Shown here: piece after piece, positions 38,235 through 46,143 of the stretch | Position numbering within the stretch: position 1 is the first letter of the stretch | Layout of the letters: every line of letters starts with the position of its first letter | IMG/VR virus record: IMGVR_UViG_3300015371_000008 | Location: 25,221 to 89,220 of that record | Strand: one strand, 5' to 3' | Origin: a virus | DNA length: 64,000 nt | Notes under the pieces: generated by a model | The model's database searches: none | Told to the model about the DNA's origin: nothing | The model's input: the letters and a program-made list of their open reading frames with translations, nothing else | Program-made: the position numbers and the translations under genes

Positions 38235-41000
38235 TCAGGCACGGCCACCGAATCCGCGCCGGGTGTAGGCCCAGGCGACGTCGCCGACTACTTCAGCCTC
38301 CGCCTGATCCTCGACCTCCGGGTCGGCGAACCGGCCGTTGAGGACAGCGTCCAGGGTGACCCGCTTACCTCCGACCATGTCGTCAAGGTAGGAGTCGATC
38401 AACGGGTTACCGTCGGCATCCGTGCGGGCCACCAGGCGATAGGCGGTGCAGGGCCGGGTCTGGCCGATGCGGTGGATGCGCTTGGCCAGCTGATCCTCAT
38501 CGCCGGGCCCCCACGTCAACTCCACCTGGAGGATGCGGTTGCAGCCGCCGTCCGCGTGCAGGGTGTGGCCCGTGCCGCCCGCCTTGATGGCTATGGAGAT
38601 GACCTTGGCTGTTGGGTCGGTCTGGAACCGCTTCTTGTCGGCCTGCTTGGACTCCGACGACTGGCCGCCCTGCAACCGCAGACCGCCGTACGCCTTGGCG
38701 TAGGCGGTGACCTCTTCGCGCCGGTCGGCTGAGACGACCACTTTCTCTCCGGCGGCCACCTGCCGGTCGATCCATCGCATCGCGACCGGCCGCTTGGCCT
38801 TGCCGATCGCCGTCCGCAGCGTGTTGAGCAGGACCAGGTGCTGAGCACCTTCTGCCTTGATCGCTGCTTCGACGGCGGCGTCCTCGGGATCCACCCCCAG
38901 CTTCTTGGCGATCTTCCGGGCGCGGTCGGCCAGGAAGGTGACGACGTCGTCCTCCGCCTGGCGATACTCCGCCATCGCGGCCGGGTCCAGTTCGGCCGGG
39001 TCAACGTCGATCGTCTCTGCGGTGAACGCGGGCAGGCCCAGGATGGCGGGGTCGGTGCGGCGCACCATGATGCCCCACTCCATCAGCCGGTCGTGCAGCT
39101 CCTCCAAATGGTCCGACCCGGTGTACTTGGGACCGTACTCGTGGTACTTCGCCTTCTCGGCAGGGTCTACGGCGTAGCGCCACAGGAACTTCTTCCGGCC
39201 CCCGAACAAGTGGATCAGGCCCATCATGGACAGCTGCTCGCACAGTTCCCGCACGTAGTTCAGGATGCTCGTGCCGGACAGGTTGAGGATGTAGCCGTCG
39301 GCCTTCACGATCGGCTCGGCAACCATCGCTGCGGCCTGCGTCCGGTTGGCGCTGGCTTCCTTGACGTCCTGCCCCTCATCGATGATCAACGCTTTGGGGT
39401 TGAGCCGGTTGACCGCCTCGACCCACGAGAACCGCTTGACGGCGTCGTACTTTCCGGCGGCGTGTCGGGCAATCGCGACCAGAGCCGCTTCGATCTGGCG
39501 CTGCGTCATCGTCCGGTCGCCGGAGATGAGTGCCTCGACGGTTCGCTGTGACACCGACTCCTTGGAGACCGACACACCGCCGGAGGGGCGCTTGGCCTCC
39601 ACCGTCCGCGTGGCCGCCGCAGCGATCCTGGCAGTGGTTTCGTAGCCGGGCTGGGTGAGCAGGTAGGCGACAGCGCGGCGGGCCCGGTCCGGCTTGACCA
39701 GCTCCAGCGGGTCGGTTCTGACCTTCTTGGCGTCGGCGGTCGTCCAGGTCGGCACCGGCGGGGTGTAGCCGAGGTTGTTGGAGCCGATCACCACGATGTC
39801 GGTGTCACCAGGGATGACCTGAGCATCCTGGCCGGTAGCGAGGTAGACGTTGAGGTAGGGGAAGAACTTTTCGACCTCGTCGGCCCAGTTCTCCACCAGT
39901 GAGGGGCGGCACACCACGACGGCCGGGTATGCGCCTGCGGCAGCGAGGGTGGCCAGCGATTGCAGGCTCTTCCCGAAACCCATCTCATCGCCGAGGATGA
40001 CCCGCTTGTGGGTCATCGCCCACCAGATCGCTACCCACTGCACGTCCTTGACCTGCTGGTCGGCGGCCAGGCCGGGGAAGTCCGGCATGGGGATGTTGAT
40101 TGTCGGCTGGGTGGCGTAGTAGGCGTTGGTGGACTGCCGGGTCGCCTCGTTCTCGATCGCTTCGCGGGCCTCTTCGGAGACGGTCAGCTCGAACTTCTCA
40201 ACGATCTCCCGCAGTCGGAACGGTGAGTCGGTCGGGATCACGTGGATGTGCCGGTCCTTTACCCAGGTGGACCGGTCGCGGTTCATGTCGCGCAGGTCGG
40301 CGTTCAGCGCCGGGTCGTAGTCGGCGGCGACGCAGAGTTTGCCCGTGTCGTCCAGGTAGACGTTCGGCGTGGCTTCTGCGGGCGTTGCTGCGGATTCGTC
40401 GGCCCGCATCTGGGAGATCGCTACCAGTGCGCGCACCTCGGCCGGGACGTCGATGCCGTGTCGGTCTGCGAAGTCGATCACCTTGGGCAGGGTGGTGAAG
40501 GGGAAGTCGTTGGACTTGTCGGGGAAGACGTTGCGGGGGTCGTCAGGCCAGTTGTAATGACGGCCGTCGCTGCGGGGCCAGTCTTTCAGTTCAGCGACCA
40601 GGGCCGGGTTGTACGGGAATGAGATCGCGACCCGCTCCCCCTCGCCGTCACAGCGCACCCATGACTCCGCCTTTCGGCGCTGCGCATCACGGATGCCTGC
40701 CACCCGGTTGCGGGCCCGCTCCTTGAAGGCGTCGCTGAGGCCGTCGAGGTCGTCGCCGCCGGGCGGGACGGGCAGGGTGTCCCAGTCGATGCCGAATCCG
40801 GCGAGTTGCTTCTTGTACTTGCGGATCATGGCCCGTGCGGTGATGGCCATGTCGTCGTCCCAGTCGGAGGCGGGGATGGATGCGGCGGCGTGGCCGAACC
40901 ACGAGTCGGGCTTGTTGAAGCCTTGGCCGTCGTAGTCGGCGGCCCAGTTGCACACGCCTGCCAGGGCTGAGACGGCTTCGTGGATGGGGGTGTAGTCCAT
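38235..41000 (-). CDS. SNF2-family DNA helicase/translocase
   Basis: 921 aa from this ATG (ATG at 41024 adds eight residues and is equally possible). Walker A GDEMGFGKSLQSLATLA (motif I), DEGQ (motif II) in KALIIDEGQDVKEASANRTQ, motif III LNLSGTSILNYV, and motif VI QLAKRIHRIGQTR. These identify an SNF2/Rad54-like ATPase. The N-terminal third has no clear extra domain. SNF2 enzymes in phages often act in recombination, replication restart or anti-defence. Own promoter with leader hairpin GGTG/CACC. Confidence 0.92.
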   Translation of the reverse strand: MDYTPIHEAVSALAGVCNWAADYDGQGFNKPDSWFGHAAASIPASDWDDDMAITARAMIRKYKKQLAGFGIDWDTLPVPPGGDDLDGLSDAFKERARNRVAGIRDAQRRKAESWVRCDGEGERVAISFPYNPALVAELKDWPRSDGRHYNWPDDPRNVFPDKSNDFPFTTLPKVIDFADRHGIDVPAEVRALVAISQMRADESAATPAEATPNVYLDDTGKLCVAADYDPALNADLRDMNRDRSTWVKDRHIHVIPTDSPFRLREIVEKFELTVSEEAREAIENEATRQSTNAYYATQPTINIPMPDFPGLAADQQVKDVQWVAIWWAMTHKRVILGDEMGFGKSLQSLATLAAAGAYPAVVVCRPSLVENWADEVEKFFPYLNVYLATGQDAQVIPGDTDIVVIGSNNLGYTPPVPTWTTADAKKVRTDPLELVKPDRARRAVAYLLTQPGYETTARIAAAATRTVEAKRPSGGVSVSKESVSQRTVEALISGDRTMTQRQIEAALVAIARHAAGKYDAVKRFSWVEAVNRLNPKALIIDEGQDVKEASANRTQAAAMVAEPIVKADGYILNLSGTSILNYVRELCEQLSMMGLIHLFGGRKKFLWRYAVDPAEKAKYHEYGPKYTGSDHLEELHDRLMEWGIMVRRTDPAILGLPAFTAETIDVDPAELDPAAMAEYRQAEDDVVTFLADRARKIAKKLGVDPEDAAVEAAIKAEGAQHLVLLNTLRTAIGKAKRPVAMRWIDRQVAAGEKVVVSADRREEVTAYAKAYGGLRLQGGQSSESKQADKKRFQTDPTAKVISIAIKAGGTGHTLHADGGCNRILQVELTWGPGDEDQLAKRIHRIGQTRPCTAYRLVARTDADGNPLIDSYLDDMVGGKRVTLDAVLNGRFADPEVEDQAEAEVVGDVAWAYTRRGFGGRA

Positions 41001-41052
41001 GGTTGGTTCTTTGACTCCCTGCATGGTGTCGCTCCTCACCGGTTGTCCACCA

Positions 41053-41081
41053 AAAGTACAATCATTTAGCGTTAGCTTCAA
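41053..41081 (-). promoter_or_regulatory. promoter with operator box
   Basis: -35 TTGAAG, 17-bp spacer with GCTAAATGATTGTAC (41056-41070), -10 TACTTT. Leader contains GTGAGGAGCGACACC. Confidence 0.8.
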
Positions 41082-41095
41082 GGGTTTTGCGGGGG

Positions 41096-41141
41096 TAAAA
41101 ACCGCTGCCCACCGCCGGGGTCCTCCCTTTGGTGGGCAGCG
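41096..41141 (-). terminator. rho-independent terminator
   Basis: 11-bp stem CGCTGCCCACC/GGTGGGCAGCG, 17-nt loop, then GGTTTTTA. It ends the operon above the SNF2 promoter. Confidence 0.85.
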
Positions 41142-41156
41142 TATGCGCCAGGTCCG

Positions 41157-41321
41157 TCAACTTGGCCAGGCCCGGCCGGTGATCAAAGCCACGCGGCCGT
41201 CGGTCGTGTCCAAGGTGTACTCCTGAACGATGACCGGCTGGCGGCCACCGTTGAGGTCGCGCAGGTGATCGCTGAGCCGGGTTGATCTGGTCGCCTCAAC
41301 ATCGACCTTGCGGCGGTTCAT
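41157..41321 (-). CDS. small basic protein
   Basis: 54 aa, MNRRKVDVEATRSTRLSDHL then RQPVIVQEYTLDTTDG. Overlaps the SWIM-motif gene by 4 nt. Confidence 0.6.
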   Translation of the reverse strand: MNRRKVDVEATRSTRLSDHLRDLNGGRQPVIVQEYTLDTTDGRVALITGRAWPS

Positions 41322-41557
41322 GCCGCCGCGTCCGTAGCTGCGGGGTCGATCCAGCCGCCGAGACCGGAGCTGATGGCCGCGTCCAGGTGCTTGCACAGGT
41401 CCTTCGTCCCGGCCTTGCGGTAACGCCAGTCGGGGCAGTCGCAGTCAGGCAGCGTGACGTTGTAGGTCCGGCGCGGGTCGCTCTCCGACACCATCTCGAT
41501 GACCTTGGTGCGGAATGCGTAGGGGGCCTGCGAGGGGACGGTCCTGTCTATTGCCAT
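41318..41557 (-). CDS. SWIM zinc-finger-like protein
   Basis: 79 aa. CDCPDWRYRKAGTKDLCKHL has the CxCx(n)CxH pattern of SWIM fingers, which bind DNA or proteins. It starts MAIDRTVPSQAPYAFRTKVI. Whether it partners the adjacent SNF2 helicase (SWIM fingers occur fused to SNF2 enzymes in bacteria) is an attractive inference. Confidence 0.75.
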   Translation of the reverse strand: MAIDRTVPSQAPYAFRTKVIEMVSESDPRRTYNVTLPDCDCPDWRYRKAGTKDLCKHLDAAISSGLGGWIDPAATDAAA

Positions 41558-41627
41558 GTTCTCTCCTTGGGGGAGTCCCGGAGTCGCTCATCCCGGGGGG
41601 GTTCCGCTGAACTTTCCCTACCCTCCC

Positions 41628-41655
41628 ATTGTACAGGCATTTAGCGTGTAGTCAA
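41628..41655 (-). promoter_or_regulatory. promoter with operator box
   Basis: -35 TTGACT, 16-bp spacer with GCTAAATGCCTGTAC (41631-41645), -10 TACAAT. Leader carries GATGAGCGACTCC within a CCGG/CCGG hairpin. Confidence 0.8.
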
Positions 41656-41658
41656 GTT

Positions 41659-42384
41659 TTAGGAAGGAGTCTCGACCTGCGTTTCCCCGTCTGGAGCGGT
41701 GACGGTGTACCCGGCTGAGATCAGCGCGGACAGGACCACATCCAACATCTGCTGCGGGTCCATCTCCGGGTAGTCGCAGCGCAGCCCGTCCATCGCCTGA
41801 CGGGCCGGTGCCAGTATCTGCTCCTGCGCCGCCGTCCGCGCCTCAGCCTCACGCCATGCCGGGCCGCCCTGGTCGCCCGGGACGGGAAGCAGCGGCACGT
41901 GCCCATTCACATGCGTGACCACGTTGTCACGCACCAACAGCGTCCAGGCGTCGCCCTTCGCGGCCACCTGAGCGTGAAAGCCGCCGGTGAGGCTGTGGTT
42001 GAAGGTGAACTGATCGAACTCGCACGGCCGGACCCAGCCATCCGGAAGCGGCTGGGAGACAACGGCCTCCTCCCGCAGGAAGTGGTGAATCAGCAGGTCC
42101 ATCCACTCCACCGCCGCATACGGCTTTTCGCAGCCGTCCCAGGCGAGAGCGGTGCCGTCCGGGGTCGGCGTCCACGGGCACCACAGACCAGGCTGGTCGG
42201 GGGGAGGCGTGGCGCGGCGGACATTGTTCCCGCTGGTGTAATACCCGGCGTCGTTGGTGTCGTACGGGCCCGTGAGACGGTCCCAGCGGCGCGAACCGTT
42301 GAAGCGGGTCAGGTAGGCCACCTCCGCCGCGTTCAGCGGCGGAGAGACGGCTACATAGCCTTCGAACTCGGTGTGGCAACCCAT
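41659..42384 (-). CDS. conserved phage hypothetical protein
   Basis: 241 aa. MGCHTEFEGYVAVSPPLNAA, EVAYLTRFNGSRRW, DQPGLWCPWTPTPDGTALAW and AVEWMDLLIHHFLREE. I recognise this order from uncharacterised proteins of actinophages and actinobacterial genomes, but no activity is known. CAGGAGGACT before ATG. Confidence 0.75.
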   Translation of the reverse strand: MGCHTEFEGYVAVSPPLNAAEVAYLTRFNGSRRWDRLTGPYDTNDAGYYTSGNNVRRATPPPDQPGLWCPWTPTPDGTALAWDGCEKPYAAVEWMDLLIHHFLREEAVVSQPLPDGWVRPCEFDQFTFNHSLTGGFHAQVAAKGDAWTLLVRDNVVTHVNGHVPLLPVPGDQGGPAWREAEARTAAQEQILAPARQAMDGLRCDYPEMDPQQMLDVVLSALISAGYTVTAPDGETQVETPS

Positions 42385-42389
42385 CGGTC

Positions 42390-43190
42390 TCAGTCCTCCT
42401 GGTTGATGGCGTCGATGATGTCGGAGTCGCGGGCAGAGTCGAGCATGACCGGCTTGCCCTCCATCGGGATCATCATGAAGGAGCCGACCGTGTAACCGTC
42501 GGAGACGATCTGCTGGGCGGCCGACAGCCGGTAGTCCTTGTACTCGACCAGCCACGTGACCAGATCGTCGGCTGTGGCGAACACCGGCGACACCGGCGAG
42601 CCTTCTGAGACGGTCTCCCAGAACTGCCAGCCCTCCCCCGTCGGCGGGTCGGTCGCCTTCCAGGCTTCGGCGTCGGCGCGCTGCCCCGGATACTTCTCCA
42701 CGCTGCCGTGGCCGCCGCAGGGGCCGCACAGCAGGGGCACGCCCGCCTTGTCTGCCCGGAACTGCGTCAGCAGGCAGTGGTTGACGCCGTCGTGGCCGTA
42801 GGGGTGCAGGAAGCCGCCGCGCCGGTTGGCCTCGTTGACCTCGTTCGCGGTGACGGTTCGCGCCTCCCACTCCCGTGTCTCCCGGTTGAACTCGCACAGG
42901 CGCTTCTTGGACTGGAGGAAGTCCACCTCCTCGTCGGTGATGTCGGCGTTCCAGCCGATCTGGCGGGCCCATGAGGGCGGCACCCAGCCGCTGGCGAACG
43001 TCGGCACCCGGCGGTGGGAGCTGTGCTCGTAGAAGTTGTCGTACAGGTAGCGGGCCTCCGGTCCAAACCCGGAGGCGCCGCAGTGGTGGCACTCCGCCCC
43101 TTGCAGCCGGTCGGGCATCAGATAGCCCTCCCACACCTTTTTGAGTGGCCAGGCGAAATCCAGCGGGACACGCCGCACTTCACGACTCAC
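42390..43190 (-). CDS. conserved phage hypothetical protein with zinc pairs
   Basis: 266 aa. SREVRRVPLDFAWPLKKVWE, CHHCGASGFGPEAR, and CGPCGGHGSVEKYPGQR: two CxxC-type pairs likely forming one zinc site. It and the next gene downstream are a frequent pair in actinobacterial mobile elements. GTG start with AAGGAGG. Confidence 0.75.
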   Translation of the reverse strand: MSREVRRVPLDFAWPLKKVWEGYLMPDRLQGAECHHCGASGFGPEARYLYDNFYEHSSHRRVPTFASGWVPPSWARQIGWNADITDEEVDFLQSKKRLCEFNRETREWEARTVTANEVNEANRRGGFLHPYGHDGVNHCLLTQFRADKAGVPLLCGPCGGHGSVEKYPGQRADAEAWKATDPPTGEGWQFWETVSEGSPVSPVFATADDLVTWLVEYKDYRLSAAQQIVSDGYTVGSFMMIPMEGKPVMLDSARDSDIIDAINQED

Positions 43191-43299
43191 GATCGCCCTC
43201 CTTGGAGTTGTCGTGCAGGTCTTTCGGCCCGTCGGGTGTTGGCTCTTCCGCCGTGTTGACCCTGTCGATGGGCAGGTGCCAGAACATTTCAGCTCGCAT
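43180..43299 (-). CDS. 39-aa protein
   Basis: MRAEMFWHLPIDRVNTAEEP then TPDGPKDLHDNSKEGDRES. Short acidic tail. AGGAGGAGAG upstream; overlaps the next gene by 11 nt. Confidence 0.55.
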   Translation of the reverse strand: MRAEMFWHLPIDRVNTAEEPTPDGPKDLHDNSKEGDRES

Positions 43300-43334
43300 C
43301 TGGACTCTCCTCCTTTGTGCTGTCGCTCTTGCGT

Positions 43335-43379
43335 GCCCCCGTCCGGCCGCGAGCCGGGCGCCGTCCTACGGGCGGAGGC
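43335..43379 (-). ncRNA. tRNA-like three-way-junction element (copy 4)
   Basis: P1 GCCTCCG/CGGGGGC, side hairpin CCG[TAGGA]CGG, T-arm-like CCGG[CTCGCGG]CCGG. Eight nt after a stop, then CACGCAAGAGCGACAGC and AAAGGAGG. No promoter in the gap. Confidence 0.65.
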
Positions 43380-43387
43380 TGGGGGTG

Positions 43388-43549
43388 TTACGTCAGGATG
43401 TGGGTGAAGAACACGGCGAGCTGGTTCGCTCCGGTTGTGACGCCGTTGATGGCTCCGTTGACCGCGTCGGCGGCGCTGGTCGGCCTAGTGAACAGGTAGA
43501 AGATAACGAATAGGACGGCAACGTACGTGATGACCTTCTTGACTCTCAT
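43388..43549 (-). CDS. 53-aa membrane or secreted protein
   Basis: MRVKKVITYVAVLFVIFYLF then TRPTSAADAVNGAINGVTTG. A signal-anchor-like start and a Gly/Ala-rich rest. AGAGAGGGGAGC upstream. Confidence 0.6.
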   Translation of the reverse strand: MRVKKVITYVAVLFVIFYLFTRPTSAADAVNGAINGVTTGANQLAVFFTHILT

Positions 43550-43587
43550 GGATGCTCCCCTCTCTGTGCGATGTCGCTCTCTCGCGT

Positions 43588-43630
43588 GCCCCGCCCGGAC
43601 TCGAACCGGGAGGCCGCCGATCGCCGGGGC
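43588..43630 (-). ncRNA. tRNA-like three-way-junction element (copy 5)
   Basis: P1 GCCCCG/CGGGGC and a T-arm-like hairpin CCCGG[TTCGAGT]CCGGG, an exact match to a canonical tRNA T-loop. The side segment is less clearly a hairpin. Followed by CACGCGAGAGAGCGACAT. No promoter. Confidence 0.6.
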
Positions 43631-43638
43631 TGGTGAAG

Positions 43639-43806
43639 CTATTGAAGCCGGATGACGGTCGGGTCGCATACGGCGCAGGCCCGTACCGTTTCGCCGTCGC
43701 GAACGCCCGACAGTAGCCATTCGTTGACGTGGTCGTCGCAGGTGGACGCGGATCTTCCGAGGTAGATGCCGTCTGTGGTGACCCAAAGTTGACGCTTCAC
43801 GACCAT
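43639..43806 (-). CDS. 55-aa protein with Cys pairs
   Basis: MVVKRQLWVTTDGIYLGRSA, STCDDHVNEWLL, VRACAVCDPT. Likely zinc-binding. AGGAGGAAATC before ATG. Confidence 0.6.
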   Translation of the reverse strand: MVVKRQLWVTTDGIYLGRSASTCDDHVNEWLLSGVRDGETVRACAVCDPTVIRLQ

Positions 43807-43836
43807 GATTTCCTCCTGTGGTTGTCGCTCTTGCGT

Positions 43837-43878
43837 GCCCCGCCCGGTCGCGAACCGGGAGCCGACTACGGTCGGGGC
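43837..43878 (-). ncRNA. tRNA-like three-way-junction element (copy 6)
   Basis: Consensus copy: GCCCCG A CCG[TAGT]CGG CT CCCGG[TTCGCGA]CCGGG CGGGGC. Seven nt after a stop; leader CACGCAAGAGCGACAACCAC then AGGAGG. No promoter. Confidence 0.75.
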
Positions 43879-43885
43879 TGGTGAA

Positions 43886-44518
43886 TCAGTTGGCGGGATT
43901 GGCCCGCTCGTAGGCCAGGACGATCCGGGCCACAGCCGAGGCGTTGCCGCGAATCTCGACCATCCAGTACTCCTCGCCGAACAGGCGACGCCGCTTCACG
44001 TCGGCGTTCAGGCCCTCCTCCCGGGCCGCCCTGCGCAGCGCACTGGCGCGGCACCTGCCGTCGTCATCGGAGCCGGTCTCCACGATGTGGTTAAGCGTGG
44101 TCGGGTTGACGATGTAGTCGGCGATCTGCTGTGCCGTGAACGACTCGCCGGAGGCCGCCTTCGGCTGCTCGTCCTGCTCACCCGCCTTGACGACCTCCGC
44201 GATGATGTCGCCGAGCGACCGGGGACCGGGAACGAACAGCTCCAGGGACTTGGCCACCTTCAGATGGTCGCTGCCCATCTGGCCGCAGTTGCAGCGCCAG
44301 ACGTCGGCCTTGATGGCGGGGGTGGTGACGTTCGGGTTGATGCTGTTGCCGTAGTCGTCGATCGTGCCGATCTCCGGCAGCCACGAGTACTCCCGGTCAA
44401 CCCCGCACCGGGTCAGGTGCTCGCGCTCGGCGGGCTCCAGGGACGTGTAACCCCACCGGCCCGGCGTGGAGGCGTTGGCGACGAACCACTTCCAGGTGGC
44501 CGCAACGTGATCCATCAT
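43886..44518 (-). CDS. hypothetical protein
   Basis: 210 aa. AEREHLTRCGVDREYSWLPE and CNCGQMGSDHLKVAKSLELF in the first half; the second half is charged (GRCRASALRRAAREEGLNAD). Opens MMDHVAATWKWFVANA. AGGAGAAGATC upstream. Confidence 0.65.
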   Translation of the reverse strand: MMDHVAATWKWFVANASTPGRWGYTSLEPAEREHLTRCGVDREYSWLPEIGTIDDYGNSINPNVTTPAIKADVWRCNCGQMGSDHLKVAKSLELFVPGPRSLGDIIAEVVKAGEQDEQPKAASGESFTAQQIADYIVNPTTLNHIVETGSDDDGRCRASALRRAAREEGLNADVKRRRLFGEEYWMVEIRGNASAVARIVLAYERANPAN

Positions 44519-44548
44519 GATCTTCTCCTGACGTTGTCGCTCGAACGT

Positions 44549-44591
44549 GCCCCCGTCGGTCGTGAACCGGCGCCCTCTACAGGGACGGGGC
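44549..44591 (-). ncRNA. tRNA-like three-way-junction element (copy 7)
   Basis: P1 GCCCCGT against ACGGGGGC with one bulge, side hairpin CCCT[GTAG]AGGG, T-arm-like CCGG[TTCACGA]CCG. Eight nt after a stop; then CACGTTCGAGCGACAACG. No promoter. Confidence 0.65.
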
Positions 44592-44599
44592 TGGGTGGG

Positions 44600-44734
44600 T
44601 CAGAGTTCGTAGCAGCGATCTTTGTAGCAGGGGCCACAGATCTTCACCTCGACGGACTCGCCGTTGTCGGCGGGGACGGGGTCGATGACTTTCTCGACGT
44701 CGGGCCGGTCGTGTTCGCACCACTGACAGATCAT
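44600..44734 (-). CDS. 44-aa zinc-ribbon protein
   Basis: MICQWCEHDRPDVEKVIDPV ... CGPCYKDRCYEL: two CxxC pairs 30 residues apart, a classical zinc ribbon. AGGAGAAGATC before ATG. Confidence 0.7.
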   Translation of the reverse strand: MICQWCEHDRPDVEKVIDPVPADNGESVEVKICGPCYKDRCYEL

Positions 44735-44773
44735 GATCTTCTCCTGTGATTGCCGTCGCTCTCAACACAACCT

Positions 44774-44801
44774 ACTGTACACCCATTTAGCGGCACGTCA
44801 A
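44774..44801 (-). promoter_or_regulatory. promoter with operator box
   Basis: -35 TTGACG, 16-bp spacer with GCTAAATGGGTGTAC (44777-44791), -10 TACAGT, nearly the same as the copy at 31484. Leader contains TGAGAGCGACGG. Confidence 0.8.
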
Positions 44802-44847
44802 GGCGTTCCGGCGAACCGCTTCAGAGCAGGCCAACACGTAAAACACC

Positions 44848-45906
44848 TCAACGTGATCGCCCTCCTGTCCGGGCGGTCGTACGCCGCCGCGTCGCCGGTT
44901 TCTTCGCTGCGGGCTTGCGCGCCGGACGCTTGCCTCCGGCCTTCCGCTTCCCGCTGGACTTCTTCCTGCCATCCGATGCCTGTGCGATCAGCCAGGCCAG
45001 GCTCAGCCCGCACAGGAAGCCGACGGCCGGGTTCACCAGGACGGCGATACCGCAGCCGATGGCGACTACGAACAGCGGGACGAGCACCCTGCGCTCGGTG
45101 GGGCCGTTGGTCACAATCCACTTGAGACCGACATCGGCCTGGGTGAGCGGCCACGCCCACGGAACACCGCCCTTGGTGATCGCGTCGCCCCAGCAGTGGA
45201 TGACCGCGCCAACCGTCAACGCCCACGGCACCAACGCCAAGTCCATGGCAGGCAGGTGGAACCGGTACGGGTCCGGCGCCACCGCCAGATAGGCAGCTAC
45301 GGCTGCGGCGGCTTCATCCCACTTGCCGGGGATGCGCATGGCGCGGGCCAGCGCCGACAGGGCCAGCAGGAGCAGGACGCCGAGCACGACGGTGCCAACG
45401 ATCCGGCCGAAAGCCAGCGACGCGACCACGGCGGCCAACCCCAGAAGCACCATGAACGAGACGGCGGCCAGACCGCCCCACTCCGACTTGTAGCAGCGCT
45501 GATCGGTGGGGCCGACCAGGAACAGGACGGGCAACGTGGTCACCAGCAGGACGCCGCCGCACAGCAGGCCCTGCATGGCCGTGTCGGGGTTGCCGGTGTG
45601 CAGCGCGGTCGCGCCGAACGCGACCATGGCGAGCAGGGCGCAGCCGAGCGCGGAGTGAGTGCCGTTGCGGTGGCCGCCGGAGACGCCGTTGACCACCTTG
45701 GACAGGATCCAGGTGGCCGGGCCGAAGACCTGGGACACGGTGGCGTCGGGGTGGTCGATGTCGGGCAGGACCGCAGCGCCGCCGCAGATAGCCGCCAGGA
45801 ACAGGGCCATCGACGTAGGCACGCTGTAGACGGCCGTGAGCAAGGCGGCGGCAATCAGGGCCAGGCAGAGGGCTACGCCGGAAAGCGCGTGCGCTCTCCC
45901 CATCAT
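44848..45906 (-). CDS. YdjM-like membrane hydrolase (LexA-binding / DUF457 type)
   Basis: 352 aa. Family motifs GRAHALSG, PDIDHPDATVSQVFGPATWI, HRNGTHS and HCWGDAITKGGVPWAWP supply metal-binding His and Asp. Eight or more hydrophobic segments. The last ~50 residues are a Lys/Arg/Ala-rich tail (KKSSGKRKAGGKRPARKPAA). Translation seems coupled to a 10-codon leader frame whose TGA overlaps this ATG. Similar genes are common in actinophages; the substrate is unknown. Confidence 0.82.
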   Translation of the reverse strand: MMGRAHALSGVALCLALIAAALLTAVYSVPTSMALFLAAICGGAAVLPDIDHPDATVSQVFGPATWILSKVVNGVSGGHRNGTHSALGCALLAMVAFGATALHTGNPDTAMQGLLCGGVLLVTTLPVLFLVGPTDQRCYKSEWGGLAAVSFMVLLGLAAVVASLAFGRIVGTVVLGVLLLLALSALARAMRIPGKWDEAAAAVAAYLAVAPDPYRFHLPAMDLALVPWALTVGAVIHCWGDAITKGGVPWAWPLTQADVGLKWIVTNGPTERRVLVPLFVVAIGCGIAVLVNPAVGFLCGLSLAWLIAQASDGRKKSSGKRKAGGKRPARKPAAKKPATRRRTTARTGGRSR

Positions 45907-45935
45907 CGCGGGCTCGCAAAGGTTGTGGTGTGCAT
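45903..45935 (-). CDS. 10-residue leader peptide
   Basis: MHTTTFASPR, with ACAGGAGTACC before its ATG in the usual position behind the promoter. Its stop overlaps the hydrolase start (TGATG), which lacks its own Shine-Dalgarno. Confidence 0.45.
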   Translation of the reverse strand: MHTTTFASPR

Positions 45936-45986
45936 GCCGGTACTCCTGTGGGTGGGGCCGGGGTCGCTCTCCCGGCAATCCCACCG

Positions 45987-46016
45987 AGCGTACATCCATT
46001 TAGCATCGTGCGCTAG
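45987..46016 (-). promoter_or_regulatory. promoter with operator box
   Basis: -10 TACGCT, box GCTAAATGGATGTAC (45990-46004), weak -35. Leader hairpin GCCGGG/CCCGGC around AGAGCGAC. Confidence 0.65.
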
Positions 46017-46024
46017 CGTTGGAT

Positions 46025-46071
46025 CGGACGCGCGCCCGCACCCGCGCCAGGGCGCGCGTCCGCGTATACGC
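46025..46071. repeat. inverted repeats near the par genes
   Basis: 13-bp inverted repeat (46025-46062, arms CGGACGCGCGCCC) followed by the 10-bp palindrome GCGTATACGC. They lie between the terminator of the par operon and the next promoter. Candidate centromere half-sites or a terminator. Confidence 0.45.
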
Positions 46072-46104
46072 CTCCCCTGCCGGGTTGTCCAGAGGACACG
46101 CGAA

Positions 46105-46132
46105 AGCCCCCGCCGATTCTTCGGCGGGGGCT
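46105..46132 (-). terminator. terminator of the par operon
   Basis: 12-bp perfect stem AGCCCCCGCCGA/TCGGCGGGGGCT, loop AGAA, followed by TTCG. Confidence 0.8.
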
Positions 46133-46143
46133 CCCCGGTCCGG

